Assembly (NCBI RefSeq): GCF_025655475.1
Contig: NZ_JAHTIK010000001.1
Coordinates: forward strand, 5,661,670-5,725,669
DNA: 64,000 bases
Source: Kitasatospora sp. DSM 101779
GTDB taxonomy: Bacteria; Actinomycetota; Actinomycetes; Streptomycetales; Streptomycetaceae
Direction of reading: 5' to 3'
Part shown: positions 33,760 to 42,308 of the stretch, in pieces
Position numbering within the stretch: the first letter of the stretch is position 1
Layout: the number at the start of each line of letters is the position of its first letter
Program-made: the position numbers and the translations under genes
The notes under the pieces: generated by a model
Databases searched by the model: none
What the model saw: only the letters and a program-made list of their open reading frames with translations
Told to the model about the DNA's origin: nothing

Positions 33760-34824
33760 TCAGCCGAGCTGCTGCTCGATCGCACGGAGCTTGCGCTCCA
33801 GCGAGTCCAGCTTCGGCATCGCCAGGGTGTCCTCGTCCAGCGTCAGGTCGATGCTGGACGAGCTGCCGACGGCGGCGCGGGGGCGCCGGCCGGCGGTGAG
33901 GGCGGCGGGCTCCAGCGCGGAGGGGCCGACCTTGGCCATCGGGTCCTCGTCGGCTAGAGCAGGCTCCGTAGCGGAGGACTCGCCCGCGCCGGCCGCGGTC
34001 AGCGCCGGCACCTGGCGGCCGCCGCGGGCACGGGAGAGCACGCCGCCCTGCGAGCGGGCGAGCGCCTTCAGCTCGGCGCGCTCGCGGCGGTCCGCCGAGC
34101 GGGCCCGCAGCTTCGCCTCCTGCTTGGCCTGCCGGTCCTCGCGGACCTCCTCGACCGCCTCGTCCAGGCTGCGGACGTTCTCCAGCAGCATCAGCGACCA
34201 GGCGGCGTAGGTCTCGCGGGGCGCGCGCAGCCAGCGGACGATGCGGATCTGCGGCAGCGGCCGCGGGATCAGGCCCTGCTCGCGCAGCGCCGCCCGGCGG
34301 GTCTGCTTCAGCGCCCGGTCGAACAGCACGGCGGCCGAGATCGACATGCCGGCGAAGAACTGCGGGGCGCCGTCGTGGGAGCCGCCGCGCGGGGCGTGCA
34401 CCCAGTTGAACCAGGCCGAGGCGACCGCGAACAGCCAGACGAGCAGGCGCGAGCCGAGCGCCGCGTCACCGTGGCTGGCCTCGCGCACGGCGAGCACCGA
34501 GCAGAACATCGCGGCGCCGTCGAGGCCGAACGGGACGAGGTACTCCCAGCCGCCGGACAGGCCGAGGTTCTCCTGGCCGAAGCCGACCAGGCCGTGGAAG
34601 GACAGCGCGGCCGCGACACCGGCGCAGCAGAACAGCAGCACGTAGGAGGCGCCGCCGTAGACCGCCTCCTTGCGGCGGCGGCGCTCCTCGCTGCGCTCCC
34701 AGGAGTCGGTGTTCTCGTCGACCTTGTTGTTCTTGACGCGCAGCACGGCCACCAGGACGGCGGTGAACAGCAGGGCTGCGCCGCCGATGACGGCCCATAC
34801 CAGCTGTATGGAGGAGAGGTTCAT
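33760..34824 (-). CDS. DUF2637 membrane protein with C-terminal coiled coil
   Basis: This 354-residue protein has an N-terminal membrane helix (5-27), a charged ERSEERRRRKEA loop, then three more helices (about 55-160) with the SAWFNW segment of DUF2637 proteins. After about residue 215 it is highly charged and probably forms a coiled coil (VEEVREDRQAKQEAKLR), and the tail ends with a Leu-rich segment, LDSLERKLRAIEQQL. DUF2637 proteins occur with SpoIIIE/FtsK-like plasmid-transfer genes and elsewhere; here it is in the Ter block and its role is unknown. Confidence 0.82.
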   Translation of the reverse strand: MNLSSIQLVWAVIGGAALLFTAVLVAVLRVKNNKVDENTDSWERSEERRRRKEAVYGGASYVLLFCCAGVAAALSFHGLVGFGQENLGLSGGWEYLVPFGLDGAAMFCSVLAVREASHGDAALGSRLLVWLFAVASAWFNWVHAPRGGSHDGAPQFFAGMSISAAVLFDRALKQTRRAALREQGLIPRPLPQIRIVRWLRAPRETYAAWSLMLLENVRSLDEAVEEVREDRQAKQEAKLRARSADRRERAELKALARSQGGVLSRARGGRQVPALTAAGAGESSATEPALADEDPMAKVGPSALEPAALTAGRRPRAAVGSSSSIDLTLDEDTLAMPKLDSLERKLRAIEQQLG

Positions 34825-35143
34825 CGTGGGTCGGGCCTCGAATTTCCGCAGGACGGGGGGATGGAACGCGGTCGGGCACAGGAGGCGGCCCGGGCGGGTC
34901 GGGATCCTGACGGGGCGTCGTGGACGCCACCGCACGGGACGTCGGAGACTCCTGTGCGGCACCGACGATATCGCGTCCAACGGCCCGGCATGGTACGGGA
35001 GGCGGCGATCGCCCGCCAGGCGGAGGACTGACGGTGGCTCATCGTCGCCGTTGGGGTATGGCTCTGATGGGACGATACGAGCACGGTGCACGACGGAGGG
35101 TGATCACCGGCCGGACGGCCGGGAGAGGGGGAGGGCGGACGCC
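34825..35143. other. Divergent gap between DUF2637 and TerA genes
   Basis: No gene is apparent in these 319 bp. The 3' part has AT-richer words (gggacgatacgagc near 35069) that could be the -10 region for the TerA gene. I saw no convincing palindrome. Confidence 0.35.
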
Positions 35144-35884
35144 ATGGTCTCGGTCTGGGAGTTCCTCAAGGGGGATCGCAGAGGGGTGGACTCCGGGGGG
35201 CAGTTCAAGGTCACGCTGACCAAGTCCCAACCGCAGCACGCGCTGACCGGCGCGGCGGCGACCACCGGGTATCTGTACGTGAACCTGCACTGGACCACCC
35301 GTTCGGCCGATCGCCCGTCCGGGGGCGGCGGTCTGCGCAACCTGTTCGACCTGCGGAACCTGCGCCCGATGGCGCCCCAGTCGCTGGACCGGGCGCCGGT
35401 CAGCGTCGACCTGGACCTGGCCTGCCTGTACGAGCTGGCCGACGGCAGCCGCGGGGTCGTCCAGCCGCTGGGCGGCTACTTCGGCGACCTCAACCGGCCG
35501 CCGTACATCAAGCTGAGCGGCGACGACGTCTACGGCGCCCCGTCCGGCGAGACGATGTACGTCAACCTGGAGAAGAAGGACCAGTTCCGGCGGCTGCTGA
35601 TCTTCGTCTACATCTACGACGACACGCCCGCCTTCGGCCACACCCACGCGACCGTGACGATCGTGCCGCAGACCGGTCCGCGGATCGAGATCAAGCTGGA
35701 CGAGCGGGCGCCCGCCGCGCGCTCCTGCGCCGTGGTGCTGATCGAGAACTCCGGCGACGGGCAGCTCACCGTCCGCCGCGAGGTCCGCTACGTGCACGGA
35801 TTCCAGTCGGATCTGGACCGGCTGTACGGCTTCGGCATGCAGTGGCAGCGCGGCTACAAGGGCCCGTCCGGGCCGGCCGCCTGA
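35144..35884 (+). CDS. TerA/TerD family tellurium resistance-type protein
   Basis: The 246-residue protein belongs to the TerD superfamily but is the longer TerA-like type, with FKVTLTKSQP near the start, VSVDLDLACLYEL as the counterpart of the TerD FDLDAS core, and IFVYIYDD later. It has no signal peptide. GGGGGAGGG precedes the ATG. It lies divergent from DUF2637 and convergent with a third TerD gene. The function is inferred only from family and neighbours. Confidence 0.88.
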   Translation: MVSVWEFLKGDRRGVDSGGQFKVTLTKSQPQHALTGAAATTGYLYVNLHWTTRSADRPSGGGGLRNLFDLRNLRPMAPQSLDRAPVSVDLDLACLYELADGSRGVVQPLGGYFGDLNRPPYIKLSGDDVYGAPSGETMYVNLEKKDQFRRLLIFVYIYDDTPAFGHTHATVTIVPQTGPRIEIKLDERAPAARSCAVVLIENSGDGQLTVRREVRYVHGFQSDLDRLYGFGMQWQRGYKGPSGPAA

Positions 35885-35918
35885 GCCGGCCGGCGGCCCG
35901 GGGCCCGACCTGACGCAA

Positions 35919-35952
35919 CCGGGGGCGCGCCGCGCGGGCGGCACGCCCCCGG
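35919..35952. terminator. Terminator between the TerA-type and third TerD genes
   Basis: CCGGGGGCG at 35919-35927 pairs with its complement at 35944-35952, and CCGC/GCGG pair inside. The flanking genes converge. Confidence 0.75.
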
Positions 35953-35955
35953 CGG

Positions 35956-36951
35956 TCAGCGAGGCTGGAACTGCGGGCCCTGCGGCGGCAGCGCGAAGCC
36001 CGGCGCACCCGTCGGCTGCGGGGCGGGCGCCGGCGGCTGGGGCTGCGGGGCGGGCTGCTGTTGCGGGTACCCGTACCCGGGCGCCGGCTGCTGCTGCGGA
36101 TAGCCGTACCCCGGCTGCTGCTGGGGGTAGCCGTACCCGCCGGTCGGCTGCTGGGGCTGCTGCTGCGGGGGCGGGTAGCCGTAGCCGCCGGCCTGGGCGG
36201 CGGCCGGCTGCGGGTAGCCGTACCCGGCGGGCGCCGGGGCGGCGGGGGTGCCCACGGTCGGCGGGGTACTGGGCGGCGGCGGCACCGGGGCCGCCGGGGG
36301 AGCGGCCGGCGCCAGCGTGTAGATGTCCGGCTCCTCCGGCAGCTCGGCCGGCTCGGGCGCCGGCGGCCCGCCCACCGGCGGCAGCGCGTCCGCGACCTCC
36401 TCGCCGTCCTCGACCGCGATGCCGTAGTCCGTCGCCAGCCCGCTCAGGCCGGTCGCGTACCCCTGGCCGATCGCCCGGAACTTCCACCCGCCGTCGCGCC
36501 GGTAGAACTCGCCGGCCACCAGTGCGGTGACGTCGCCGCTGTCGGTGACGGGGAACTCGGCCAGCGGCTCGGCACCCTCGCCGGCCGAGGCGTCGAAGAC
36601 CAGCACCCGCAGCCGCGGCACCGAGGGGAAGGAACCCTCCTCGGAGGAGCCCGCCAGCACCACCCGGTCGACGTCCTCGGTCAGCCGGCCGAGGTCGATC
36701 TCGACCGTGTCCGACACCTCGTCCCCGGTGCCGGCCTGCTGCTTGGGCAGGTGGCGCACCAGGCCAGAGGGGTGCCTCGGCTGGTTGTAGAAGACGAAGT
36801 CGGCATCCGAACGGACCTTGCCGTCGGCGGCGACCAGCAGCGCGGAGACGTCCACGTCGGGTGCACCGGGCGTCGCCGACCAGCGCAGCACGGCGCGGAC
36901 GGCGGTGGCCGTCAGCGGGATGTTGGCGCCCTTCGCCATCACGTGCGTCAT
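35956..36951 (-). CDS. TerD family protein with long Pro/Gln/Gly/Tyr-rich tail
   Basis: Residues 1-190 form a TerD domain (THVMAKGANIPL, VDVSALLVAADG, SDADFVFYNQP, GQGYATGLSGLATDYG). After an acidic/Pro linker, residues 230-331 are low complexity, with repeats of GYGYPQQQP and GYGYPPP. The tail is likely disordered and could drive assembly or bind a surface. The ATG at 36951 gives the standard TerD N-terminus; an in-frame start 12 codons upstream is less likely. It is divergent from the nucleoside-module operon across a region with a strong dyad. Confidence 0.9.
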   Translation of the reverse strand: MTHVMAKGANIPLTATAVRAVLRWSATPGAPDVDVSALLVAADGKVRSDADFVFYNQPRHPSGLVRHLPKQQAGTGDEVSDTVEIDLGRLTEDVDRVVLAGSSEEGSFPSVPRLRVLVFDASAGEGAEPLAEFPVTDSGDVTALVAGEFYRRDGGWKFRAIGQGYATGLSGLATDYGIAVEDGEEVADALPPVGGPPAPEPAELPEEPDIYTLAPAAPPAAPVPPPPSTPPTVGTPAAPAPAGYGYPQPAAAQAGGYGYPPPQQQPQQPTGGYGYPQQQPGYGYPQQQPAPGYGYPQQQPAPQPQPPAPAPQPTGAPGFALPPQGPQFQPR

Positions 36952-37054
36952 GCCCCAATCCTGCCCGGCCCCGCCCTCCGCGGACAATGCGGGCCGCCAC
37001 AGGCCCGGAGGGGGGTTTTGTGTCGCACCGGGTAACCTTCCGAGAATTCGATGT

Positions 37055-37078
37055 TTCAGGTCTTTGCAAAGCCCTGAA
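37055..37078. promoter_or_regulatory. 24-bp dyad in the Ter-module divergent promoter
   Basis: TTCAGG (37055-37060) and CCTGAA (37073-37078) flank TTTGCAAA (37063-37070), so 11 of 12 symmetric pairs match. The site lies in the 322-bp gap between the tailed TerD gene and the lyase-phosphoribosyltransferase operon, about 200 bp before the latter. TACGAT at 37085-37090 is a possible -10. It is the best operator candidate of the module. Confidence 0.6.
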
Positions 37079-37273
37079 GGACCGTACGATTAGCGGCCAA
37101 CGGCTCCCGGTACACCACCCACCTCGGCGAACGCGACGCGGCGGACGCGAGGGCGACCGCGCCGCCCCCACCCGCGAAACCATCGGGCCCCGCTGTTCGT
37201 CCCTGTTGTCGGGACGTCAGCCCAATCCCGCCCGGTGACCGGGCCCCGCCACCACGATCGCAGGGAGAGCAGC

Positions 37274-38440
37274 TTGCGCCACTTCGGCCACCTCGCCGAC
37301 GACGTCCGCGAACGGCTCTTCCTGCACCAGCCGGTCGACTTCGACCTGGGCAGTGCCCCCGCCGTGCTCTCCACCGCGCTCGGCGCGACCCTCTACAGCC
37401 CGGCCACCCGCAGCACGCTGGCCGCCGACATCCGCAAGCAGGCCGCCCGCGGCGTGCTCTCCATGGTGCTCTGCCTCGAGGACGCGATCGCCGACCACGA
37501 GGTGCCCGCCGCCGAGGAGAACCTCGTCGCCCAGCTCGGCGAGCTCGCCGCCGCCGGCGACACCGGGCTGCCGCTGCTGTTCGTCCGGGTCCGCGCCGCC
37601 GCCCAGATCACCGACCTCACCGCGCGGCTCGGCCCCGCCGTCCGGCTGCTGGCGGGCTACGTGGTGCCCAAGTTCACCGAGGAGAGCGGCGGCGCCTTCC
37701 TGGAGGCGCTCACCGCCGCCGAGGAGCGCTCCGGCCAGCGGCTGTTCGCCATGCCCGTGCTGGAGTCGCCCGAGCTCGCCCACCTGGAGACCCGCCGCGA
37801 GCAGCTCTTCGCCATCGCCCGGCTGCTCGACAAGCACCGCGAGCGCATCCTCGCCGTCCGGCTCGGCGTCACCGACCTGTGCTCCGCGTACGGACTGCGC
37901 CGCTCGCCCGACCTCACCGCCTACGACGTGGCCCTGGTGGCCGGTGTCATTGGCGACGTGGTGAACGTGCTCGGCCGCGCCGACGGCACCGGGTACACCG
38001 TGACCGGCCCGGTCTGGGAGTACTTCCCGGTGCAGGAGCGCATGTTCAAGCCGCAGCTGCGCCGCACCCCGTTCGCGGAGGCGCACCCGCCGGCCGACGG
38101 CGTCCGGCAGCGCATCATCGAGCACGACCTGGACGGCCTGATCCGGGAGATCGAGCTGGACCGCGCCAACGGCCTGCTCGGCAAGACCTGCATCCACCCC
38201 AGCCACGTGCCCGCCGTGCACGCGCTCTCCGTGGTCACGCACGAGGAGTACTCCGACGCGCAGGACATCCTCAGCCGAGACGGCGGCGGGGTGCTGCGCT
38301 CCGCGTACACCAACAAGATGAACGAGGCCAAGCCGCACCGGGCCTGGGCCGAGCGGGTGCTGCTGCGCGCCGAGGTCTTCGGGGTGGCCCGCGAGGACGT
38401 CAGCTTCGCCGAGCTGCTGGGCGCCTGCCTCTGCGGCTGA
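37274..38440 (+). CDS. HpcH/HpaI aldolase / citrate-lyase-like protein of the Ter module
   Basis: This 388-residue protein has the TIM-barrel of the HpcH/CitE group: SMVLCLEDAIADHE carries the acidic metal site, MPVLESPEL and RLGVTDLCSAYGL follow, and KTCIHPSHV is the conserved C-terminal motif. Relatives cleave or form C-C bonds of acyl-CoA-like substrates. The only start giving a good ribosome site is TTG at 37274, with GGGAGAGC upstream. It opens an operon with phosphoribosyltransferase, StiP and HAD genes, a set known from Ter systems and proposed to build a nucleoside-like compound. Confidence 0.88.
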   Translation: MRHFGHLADDVRERLFLHQPVDFDLGSAPAVLSTALGATLYSPATRSTLAADIRKQAARGVLSMVLCLEDAIADHEVPAAEENLVAQLGELAAAGDTGLPLLFVRVRAAAQITDLTARLGPAVRLLAGYVVPKFTEESGGAFLEALTAAEERSGQRLFAMPVLESPELAHLETRREQLFAIARLLDKHRERILAVRLGVTDLCSAYGLRRSPDLTAYDVALVAGVIGDVVNVLGRADGTGYTVTGPVWEYFPVQERMFKPQLRRTPFAEAHPPADGVRQRIIEHDLDGLIREIELDRANGLLGKTCIHPSHVPAVHALSVVTHEEYSDAQDILSRDGGGVLRSAYTNKMNEAKPHRAWAERVLLRAEVFGVAREDVSFAELLGACLCG

Positions 38441-38545
38441 CCGGGCCGTACCCTCGGCTCCCTTGCATACCCTGGGCACCTTTGCACTGCCGCACGACCC
38501 GCACCCCGGCACGACCGCACCGCCGCACCACCGAAAGCAGGAGCC

Positions 38546-39838
38546 TTGACCGCACAGCACCCCGCCCCGGCCCCGTGGACCGGCCAGTGGGTCACCGACC
38601 GGCTCGGCATCGGGCTCACCGGCTCGCCGGAGCTGCGGGAGCTGATCGGCCTCGCCCTGCGGCGCAACCCGCGCCGCGCCCACCTGCTGGTCTCGCACGT
38701 GCTCGGCAAGCACGTGCCGCAGCACCCCGCCGTGGTGCACGGCGCAGGCCTTGAGCTCGGCCGCCGGGTCGCCGAGTTGCTCGGCCCCGAGGACGCCGCC
38801 CGGGCCGTCGTCCTCGGCTACGCGGAGACCGCCACCGCGCTCGGCCACAGCGTCGCCGACGGCCTGGACGCCCCGTACCTGCACTCCACCCGCCGCCCGG
38901 TCGACGGTGTCGAGCCGGTCGGCGGCTTCGAGGAGGAGCACTCGCACGCCACCTCGCACCTGCTGCTGCCCGAGGACCCGGGCCTGCTCGCCGGCGACGG
39001 GCCGCTGGTGCTGGTCGACGACGAGTTCTCCACCGGCAACACCGTGCTCAACACCGTCCGCGCGCTGCACGCCGCGCACCCCCGCGACCGGTACGTGGTG
39101 GTCGCCCTGGTCGACCTGCGCACCGAGGCAGACCGGGAGCGCCTCGACAAGGCCGCCGCCGAGCTCGGCGCCCGCGTCGACCTGGTCGCCACCGCGGTCG
39201 GCGGCGTCCGGCTGCCCTCCGACGTGCTGACCCGCGCGCAGGAGATCGTCGACGCGCAGCCCGCCGCCGTCCCGCTGCCCGAGGGGCCGCTCGCCCCCGT
39301 CCACCGGCCCGCCCTCGACTGGCCGGCCGACCTGCCCGACGGCGGCCGGCACGGCTTCACCGCCGACCACCGCCGCCGCCTCGACGCCGCCCTGCCCGGA
39401 CTCGCCGCGCCGCTCGCCGACCTGCTCGCCGACCGCCGCCGCATCCTCGTCCTCGGCTTCGAGGAGCTGATGTACGCGCCGCTGCGCCTGGCCGGGGCGC
39501 TCGCCGACCGGCTCGGCGGCGACCGCGTACGCTTCTCCACGACGACCCGCTCGCCGGTGCTCGCCGTGGACGACCCGGGCTACGCGATCCGCACCCGGCT
39601 GGCCTTCCCGGCCCACGACGACCCGGCCGACCGCTCCACCGAGCGGTACGCCTACAACGTCGCCCCCGGCAGCGACCCCGACCGCCGCTTCGACGCGATC
39701 GTCCTGGTCGTCGACACCCCCGGCGACACCGCCGCCCTGCACGAGGGCGAGGAGGCCCTGCTGCGCCAGCTGCGGGCCGTCACCGACCAGGTGGTGCTCG
39801 CCGTTCTCCCCGCGTACCGGCCCGGGTCACCCCGCTGA
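38546..39838 (+). CDS. Phosphoribosyltransferase with C-terminal TRSP-like domain (Ter module)
   Basis: A type I phosphoribosyltransferase fold is recognised by its PRPP loop, VLVDDEFSTGNTVLNT (about residues 155-170), preceded by EEHSHATSH. The second half (about 270-430), beginning after LDWPADLPDGGRHGF, fits the TRSP domain that accompanies such enzymes in Ter gene clusters. It should transfer a ribose-5-phosphate to an unknown acceptor. The start is TTG with AGCAGGAG upstream, 105 bp after the lyase gene. It is followed by the StiP gene after 49 bp. Confidence 0.87.
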   Translation: MTAQHPAPAPWTGQWVTDRLGIGLTGSPELRELIGLALRRNPRRAHLLVSHVLGKHVPQHPAVVHGAGLELGRRVAELLGPEDAARAVVLGYAETATALGHSVADGLDAPYLHSTRRPVDGVEPVGGFEEEHSHATSHLLLPEDPGLLAGDGPLVLVDDEFSTGNTVLNTVRALHAAHPRDRYVVVALVDLRTEADRERLDKAAAELGARVDLVATAVGGVRLPSDVLTRAQEIVDAQPAAVPLPEGPLAPVHRPALDWPADLPDGGRHGFTADHRRRLDAALPGLAAPLADLLADRRRILVLGFEELMYAPLRLAGALADRLGGDRVRFSTTTRSPVLAVDDPGYAIRTRLAFPAHDDPADRSTERYAYNVAPGSDPDRRFDAIVLVVDTPGDTAALHEGEEALLRQLRAVTDQVVLAVLPAYRPGSPR

Positions 39839-39887
39839 CGCCTCCGTCCCCCACCATCGACAGCGCACCTCCCCACGTAAGGCGACC

Positions 39888-41066
39888 ATGACGACCACCC
39901 TGCCCGCGCCGCTGTTCGGCCCCGCGTTCTCCTCGTACCCGGCCGAGGACGTGATCTGGCTGCTCAAGGACCTCTCCGGGGTGGCACTGGAGGCGCCGAC
40001 CGAGGAGCGCGAGGAGGCCGTGCAGTCCGGCGGCGCCCACTACGCCGAGTCGCTGCCGATCGAGTACCAGCCCAGCCCCGAGTACCAGGAGCTGTACCGG
40101 CAGGCGCTCACCGCCTCCGGCGAGCGGATCGCGCTGGCCGTCGGAACCGTCGCCGAGACGCTGCTGCGCGAGCGCGGCCGCGGCCTGGTGCTCGCCTCGC
40201 TCGCCCGGGCCGGCACCCCGGTCGGCGTGCTGATCCGCCGCTGGCTCGGCTTCGCCCACGGCCTGGACGTCCCGCACTACACCGTCTCCATCGTGCGCGG
40301 CCGCGGCATCGACCCGGTGGCCCTGCGCCACCTCGCCGCCCACCACGACGCCGGCTCGGTGGTCTTCGTCGACGGCTGGACGGGCAAGGGCGCCATCACC
40401 CGCGAGCTCGCCGACGCGCTGCAGGGCACCGGCTTCGACCCGGACCTCGCGGTGCTCGCCGATCCCGGCCGCTGCGTGCGCACCTACGGCACCCGGGACG
40501 ACTTCCTCATCCCGTCCGCCTGCCTCAACTCGACCGTCTCCGGCCTGATCTCGCGCACCGTGCTGCGCCCCGACCTGATCGGCCCGGACGACTTCCACGG
40601 CGCCAAGTTCTACCGCGAGCTCGCCGTCGCCGACGTCTCGAACGACTTCCTCACCGCCGTCGCCGCGCACTTCCCGGCCGTCCGGGCCGAGGCCGTCGCG
40701 GCCGCCGACGCCCTCGCCACCGAGGACCGCACGCCCACCTGGGAGGGCTGGGCCGCCGTCGAGCGGATCAGCGCCGAGTACGGCATCGACAACGTCAACC
40801 TGGTGAAGCCGGGGGTCGGCGAGACCACCCGCGTCATGCTCCGCCGGGTGCCCTGGCGAGTGCTGGCCCGGCGCGGTACCGGAGCCGACCTCGACCACGT
40901 CAGGCTGCTCGCCGCACAGCGCGGCGTCCCGGTGGAGGAGGTGGACGACCTGCCGTACTCCTGCGTGGGCCTGATCCACCCCCGCTACACCCGCGGGGCG
41001 ACCGGCGCCGACGGCACGGCGGTGACCGCCGCCGAGGGCGGCGAAGTTCTCACGAAGGAAAGTTGA
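39888..41066 (+). CDS. StiP family protein (annotated as cysteine protease; PRTase/PELOTA-like)
   Basis: This 392-residue protein belongs to the StiP family of Ter neighbourhoods, with HYAESLPIEYQPSPEYQELY near the N-terminus, a second PRPP-loop-like segment, VVFVDGWTGKGAITREL, and the C-terminal RRVPWRVLARR. The VVFVDGWTGKGAI loop suggests a phosphoribosyltransferase-type fold, although family names call it a cysteine protease; the reaction is not established. The ATG follows GTAAGGCG. Its stop overlaps the HAD gene start by one base (TGATG). Confidence 0.85.
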   Translation: MTTTLPAPLFGPAFSSYPAEDVIWLLKDLSGVALEAPTEEREEAVQSGGAHYAESLPIEYQPSPEYQELYRQALTASGERIALAVGTVAETLLRERGRGLVLASLARAGTPVGVLIRRWLGFAHGLDVPHYTVSIVRGRGIDPVALRHLAAHHDAGSVVFVDGWTGKGAITRELADALQGTGFDPDLAVLADPGRCVRTYGTRDDFLIPSACLNSTVSGLISRTVLRPDLIGPDDFHGAKFYRELAVADVSNDFLTAVAAHFPAVRAEAVAAADALATEDRTPTWEGWAAVERISAEYGIDNVNLVKPGVGETTRVMLRRVPWRVLARRGTGADLDHVRLLAAQRGVPVEEVDDLPYSCVGLIHPRYTRGATGADGTAVTAAEGGEVLTKES

Positions 41067-41920
41067 TGCCGAATCAGCAGCCGAGTCAGTTCCTGGTCGC
41101 GAGCGACCTCGACCGTACCCTGATCTACTCCAACCGGGCCCTCGCCCTGGACGTGCCGGACCGGCTCGCCCCCCGGCTGCTCTCGGTGGAGGTCAACGAC
41201 GGCCGGGCGCTCTCGTTCATGACCGAGCAGGCGGCCGAGCTGCTCGTCGAACTGACCCGGTTCGCCGTCTTCGTCCCCGCGACCACCCGCACCCGGGCCC
41301 AGTACGAGCGGGTCAACCTGCCCGGCCCGACACCGGGGTGGATCCCGAAGTACGCGATCTGCGCCAACGGCGGCCACGTGCTGGTCGACGGCGTCTGGGA
41401 CCGCGACTGGCACGCCGAGGTGCGCTCCCGGCTCTCCGCCGCCAGCGCCCCGCTCGCCGAGGTCGTCGAGCACCTGGCGATCAGCGCGGACCCGGAGTGG
41501 ACGCACAAGCGCCGGGTCGCCGAGGACCTCTTCGCCTACCTCGTCGTCGAGCGCGCCGACCTGCCCGAGGGCTGGCTGGAGGAGCTCACCGGCTGGTGCG
41601 CCGAGCGCGGCTGGACGGTCTCGTTGCAGGGCCGCAAGGTGTACGCGGTGCCGGCCCCGCTCACCAAGAGCGAGGCCCTCGCCGAGGTCGAGCGCCGGAC
41701 GGGCGCGGCCACCGTGCTGACCGCCGGCGACTCGCTGCTCGACGCGGAGCTGCTGCTCGCCGCCGACGCGGGCTGGCGGCCCGGTCACGGCGAACTCGCC
41801 GACACCGGCTGGGCGGCGCCCGGCGTCACGACGCTCACCCAGGTCGGCGTCGCGGCGGGCGAGGAGATCGTCCGGCGGATGCTGGAGCGCGTCCGGGCCG
41901 GGGCGGCCGTCCGGGCCTGA
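41066..41920 (+). CDS. HAD superfamily hydrolase of the Ter module
   Basis: The 284-residue HAD phosphatase has motif I DLDRTL (the nucleophile is the first Asp), motif II in ATTRTR, a Lys near KSEAL, and motif IV GDSLLDAELL. The ATG at 41066 shares its A with the StiP stop, with GAAGGAAA upstream, so translation is coupled. Its likely substrate is the phosphorylated product of the phosphoribosyltransferase step. It is the last gene of the operon and a hairpin follows at 42009. Confidence 0.9.
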   Translation: MPNQQPSQFLVASDLDRTLIYSNRALALDVPDRLAPRLLSVEVNDGRALSFMTEQAAELLVELTRFAVFVPATTRTRAQYERVNLPGPTPGWIPKYAICANGGHVLVDGVWDRDWHAEVRSRLSAASAPLAEVVEHLAISADPEWTHKRRVAEDLFAYLVVERADLPEGWLEELTGWCAERGWTVSLQGRKVYAVPAPLTKSEALAEVERRTGAATVLTAGDSLLDAELLLAADAGWRPGHGELADTGWAAPGVTTLTQVGVAAGEEIVRRMLERVRAGAAVRA

Positions 41921-41964
41921 CCGGTCATCGGGGCCGCGTCATCGGGGCCGGCCGAGGCCGTCTC

Positions 41965-42023
41965 GATCGGGGCCGGCTGGATCGGGGCCGGCTGGATCGG
42001 GGCTGGCTGGATCGGGGCCGGGC
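41965..42023. repeat. 15-bp tandem repeat after the HAD gene
   Basis: The unit GATCGGGGCCGGCTG occurs three times in a row (41965-42009, the third with one change) and is followed by a partial fourth unit. It lies in the noncoding gap between the HAD and FmdB-like genes. The last unit forms one arm of the terminator hairpin. Confidence 0.85.
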
Positions 42024-42043
42024 CGTCGGCCGGGCCCCGATCC
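42009..42043. terminator. Terminator between the HAD and FmdB-like genes
   Basis: GGATCGGGGCC at 42009-42019 pairs perfectly with 42033-42043 around a 13-nt loop and is followed by a short CCCTTT. The left arm is part of the tandem repeat, and the flanking genes converge. Confidence 0.7.
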
Positions 42044-42058
42044 GGCCCCTTTCCGGGG

Positions 42059-42283
42059 TCAGCCGCAGCAGCCGCCGCCGCAGCAACCGCCGCCGCCACC
42101 GCTCGGGGCGGGGGCCGCGGCGGCGCCGCCGCCCGCGGTGCCGGTCACGGCGACGGTGGAGAGCAGCTTCACCGTGTCGGCGTGGCCCTCCGGGCAGACG
42201 GCAGGGTCGTTGGCCTGGGCCATCGTGCGGCGGAGTTCGAAGGTGGCTCCGCAGGAGCGGCAGCGGAAGTCGTAGCGAGGCAT
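42059..42283 (-). CDS. FmdB family zinc-ribbon protein with Cys/Gly tail
   Basis: This 74-residue protein has an FmdB-type zinc ribbon: CRSC at the N-terminus and a single CPEGH pair further on. It then runs into an Ala/Gly linker and the unusual tail GGCCGGGCCG. FmdB proteins are small putative regulators of unknown target. The tail's four extra Cys could bind metal or a prosthetic group. It is 25 bp downstream of the DUF4442 gene on the same strand. Confidence 0.88.
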   Translation of the reverse strand: MPRYDFRCRSCGATFELRRTMAQANDPAVCPEGHADTVKLLSTVAVTGTAGGGAAAAPAPSGGGGGCCGGGCCG

Positions 42284-42308
42284 AGCGGCAGGGTACCGAG
42301 GCGGCAGC

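Noticed and set aside
41965..42023. Tandem 15-bp units as a CRISPR array
   Set aside because: The units are head-to-tail with no spacers between them.
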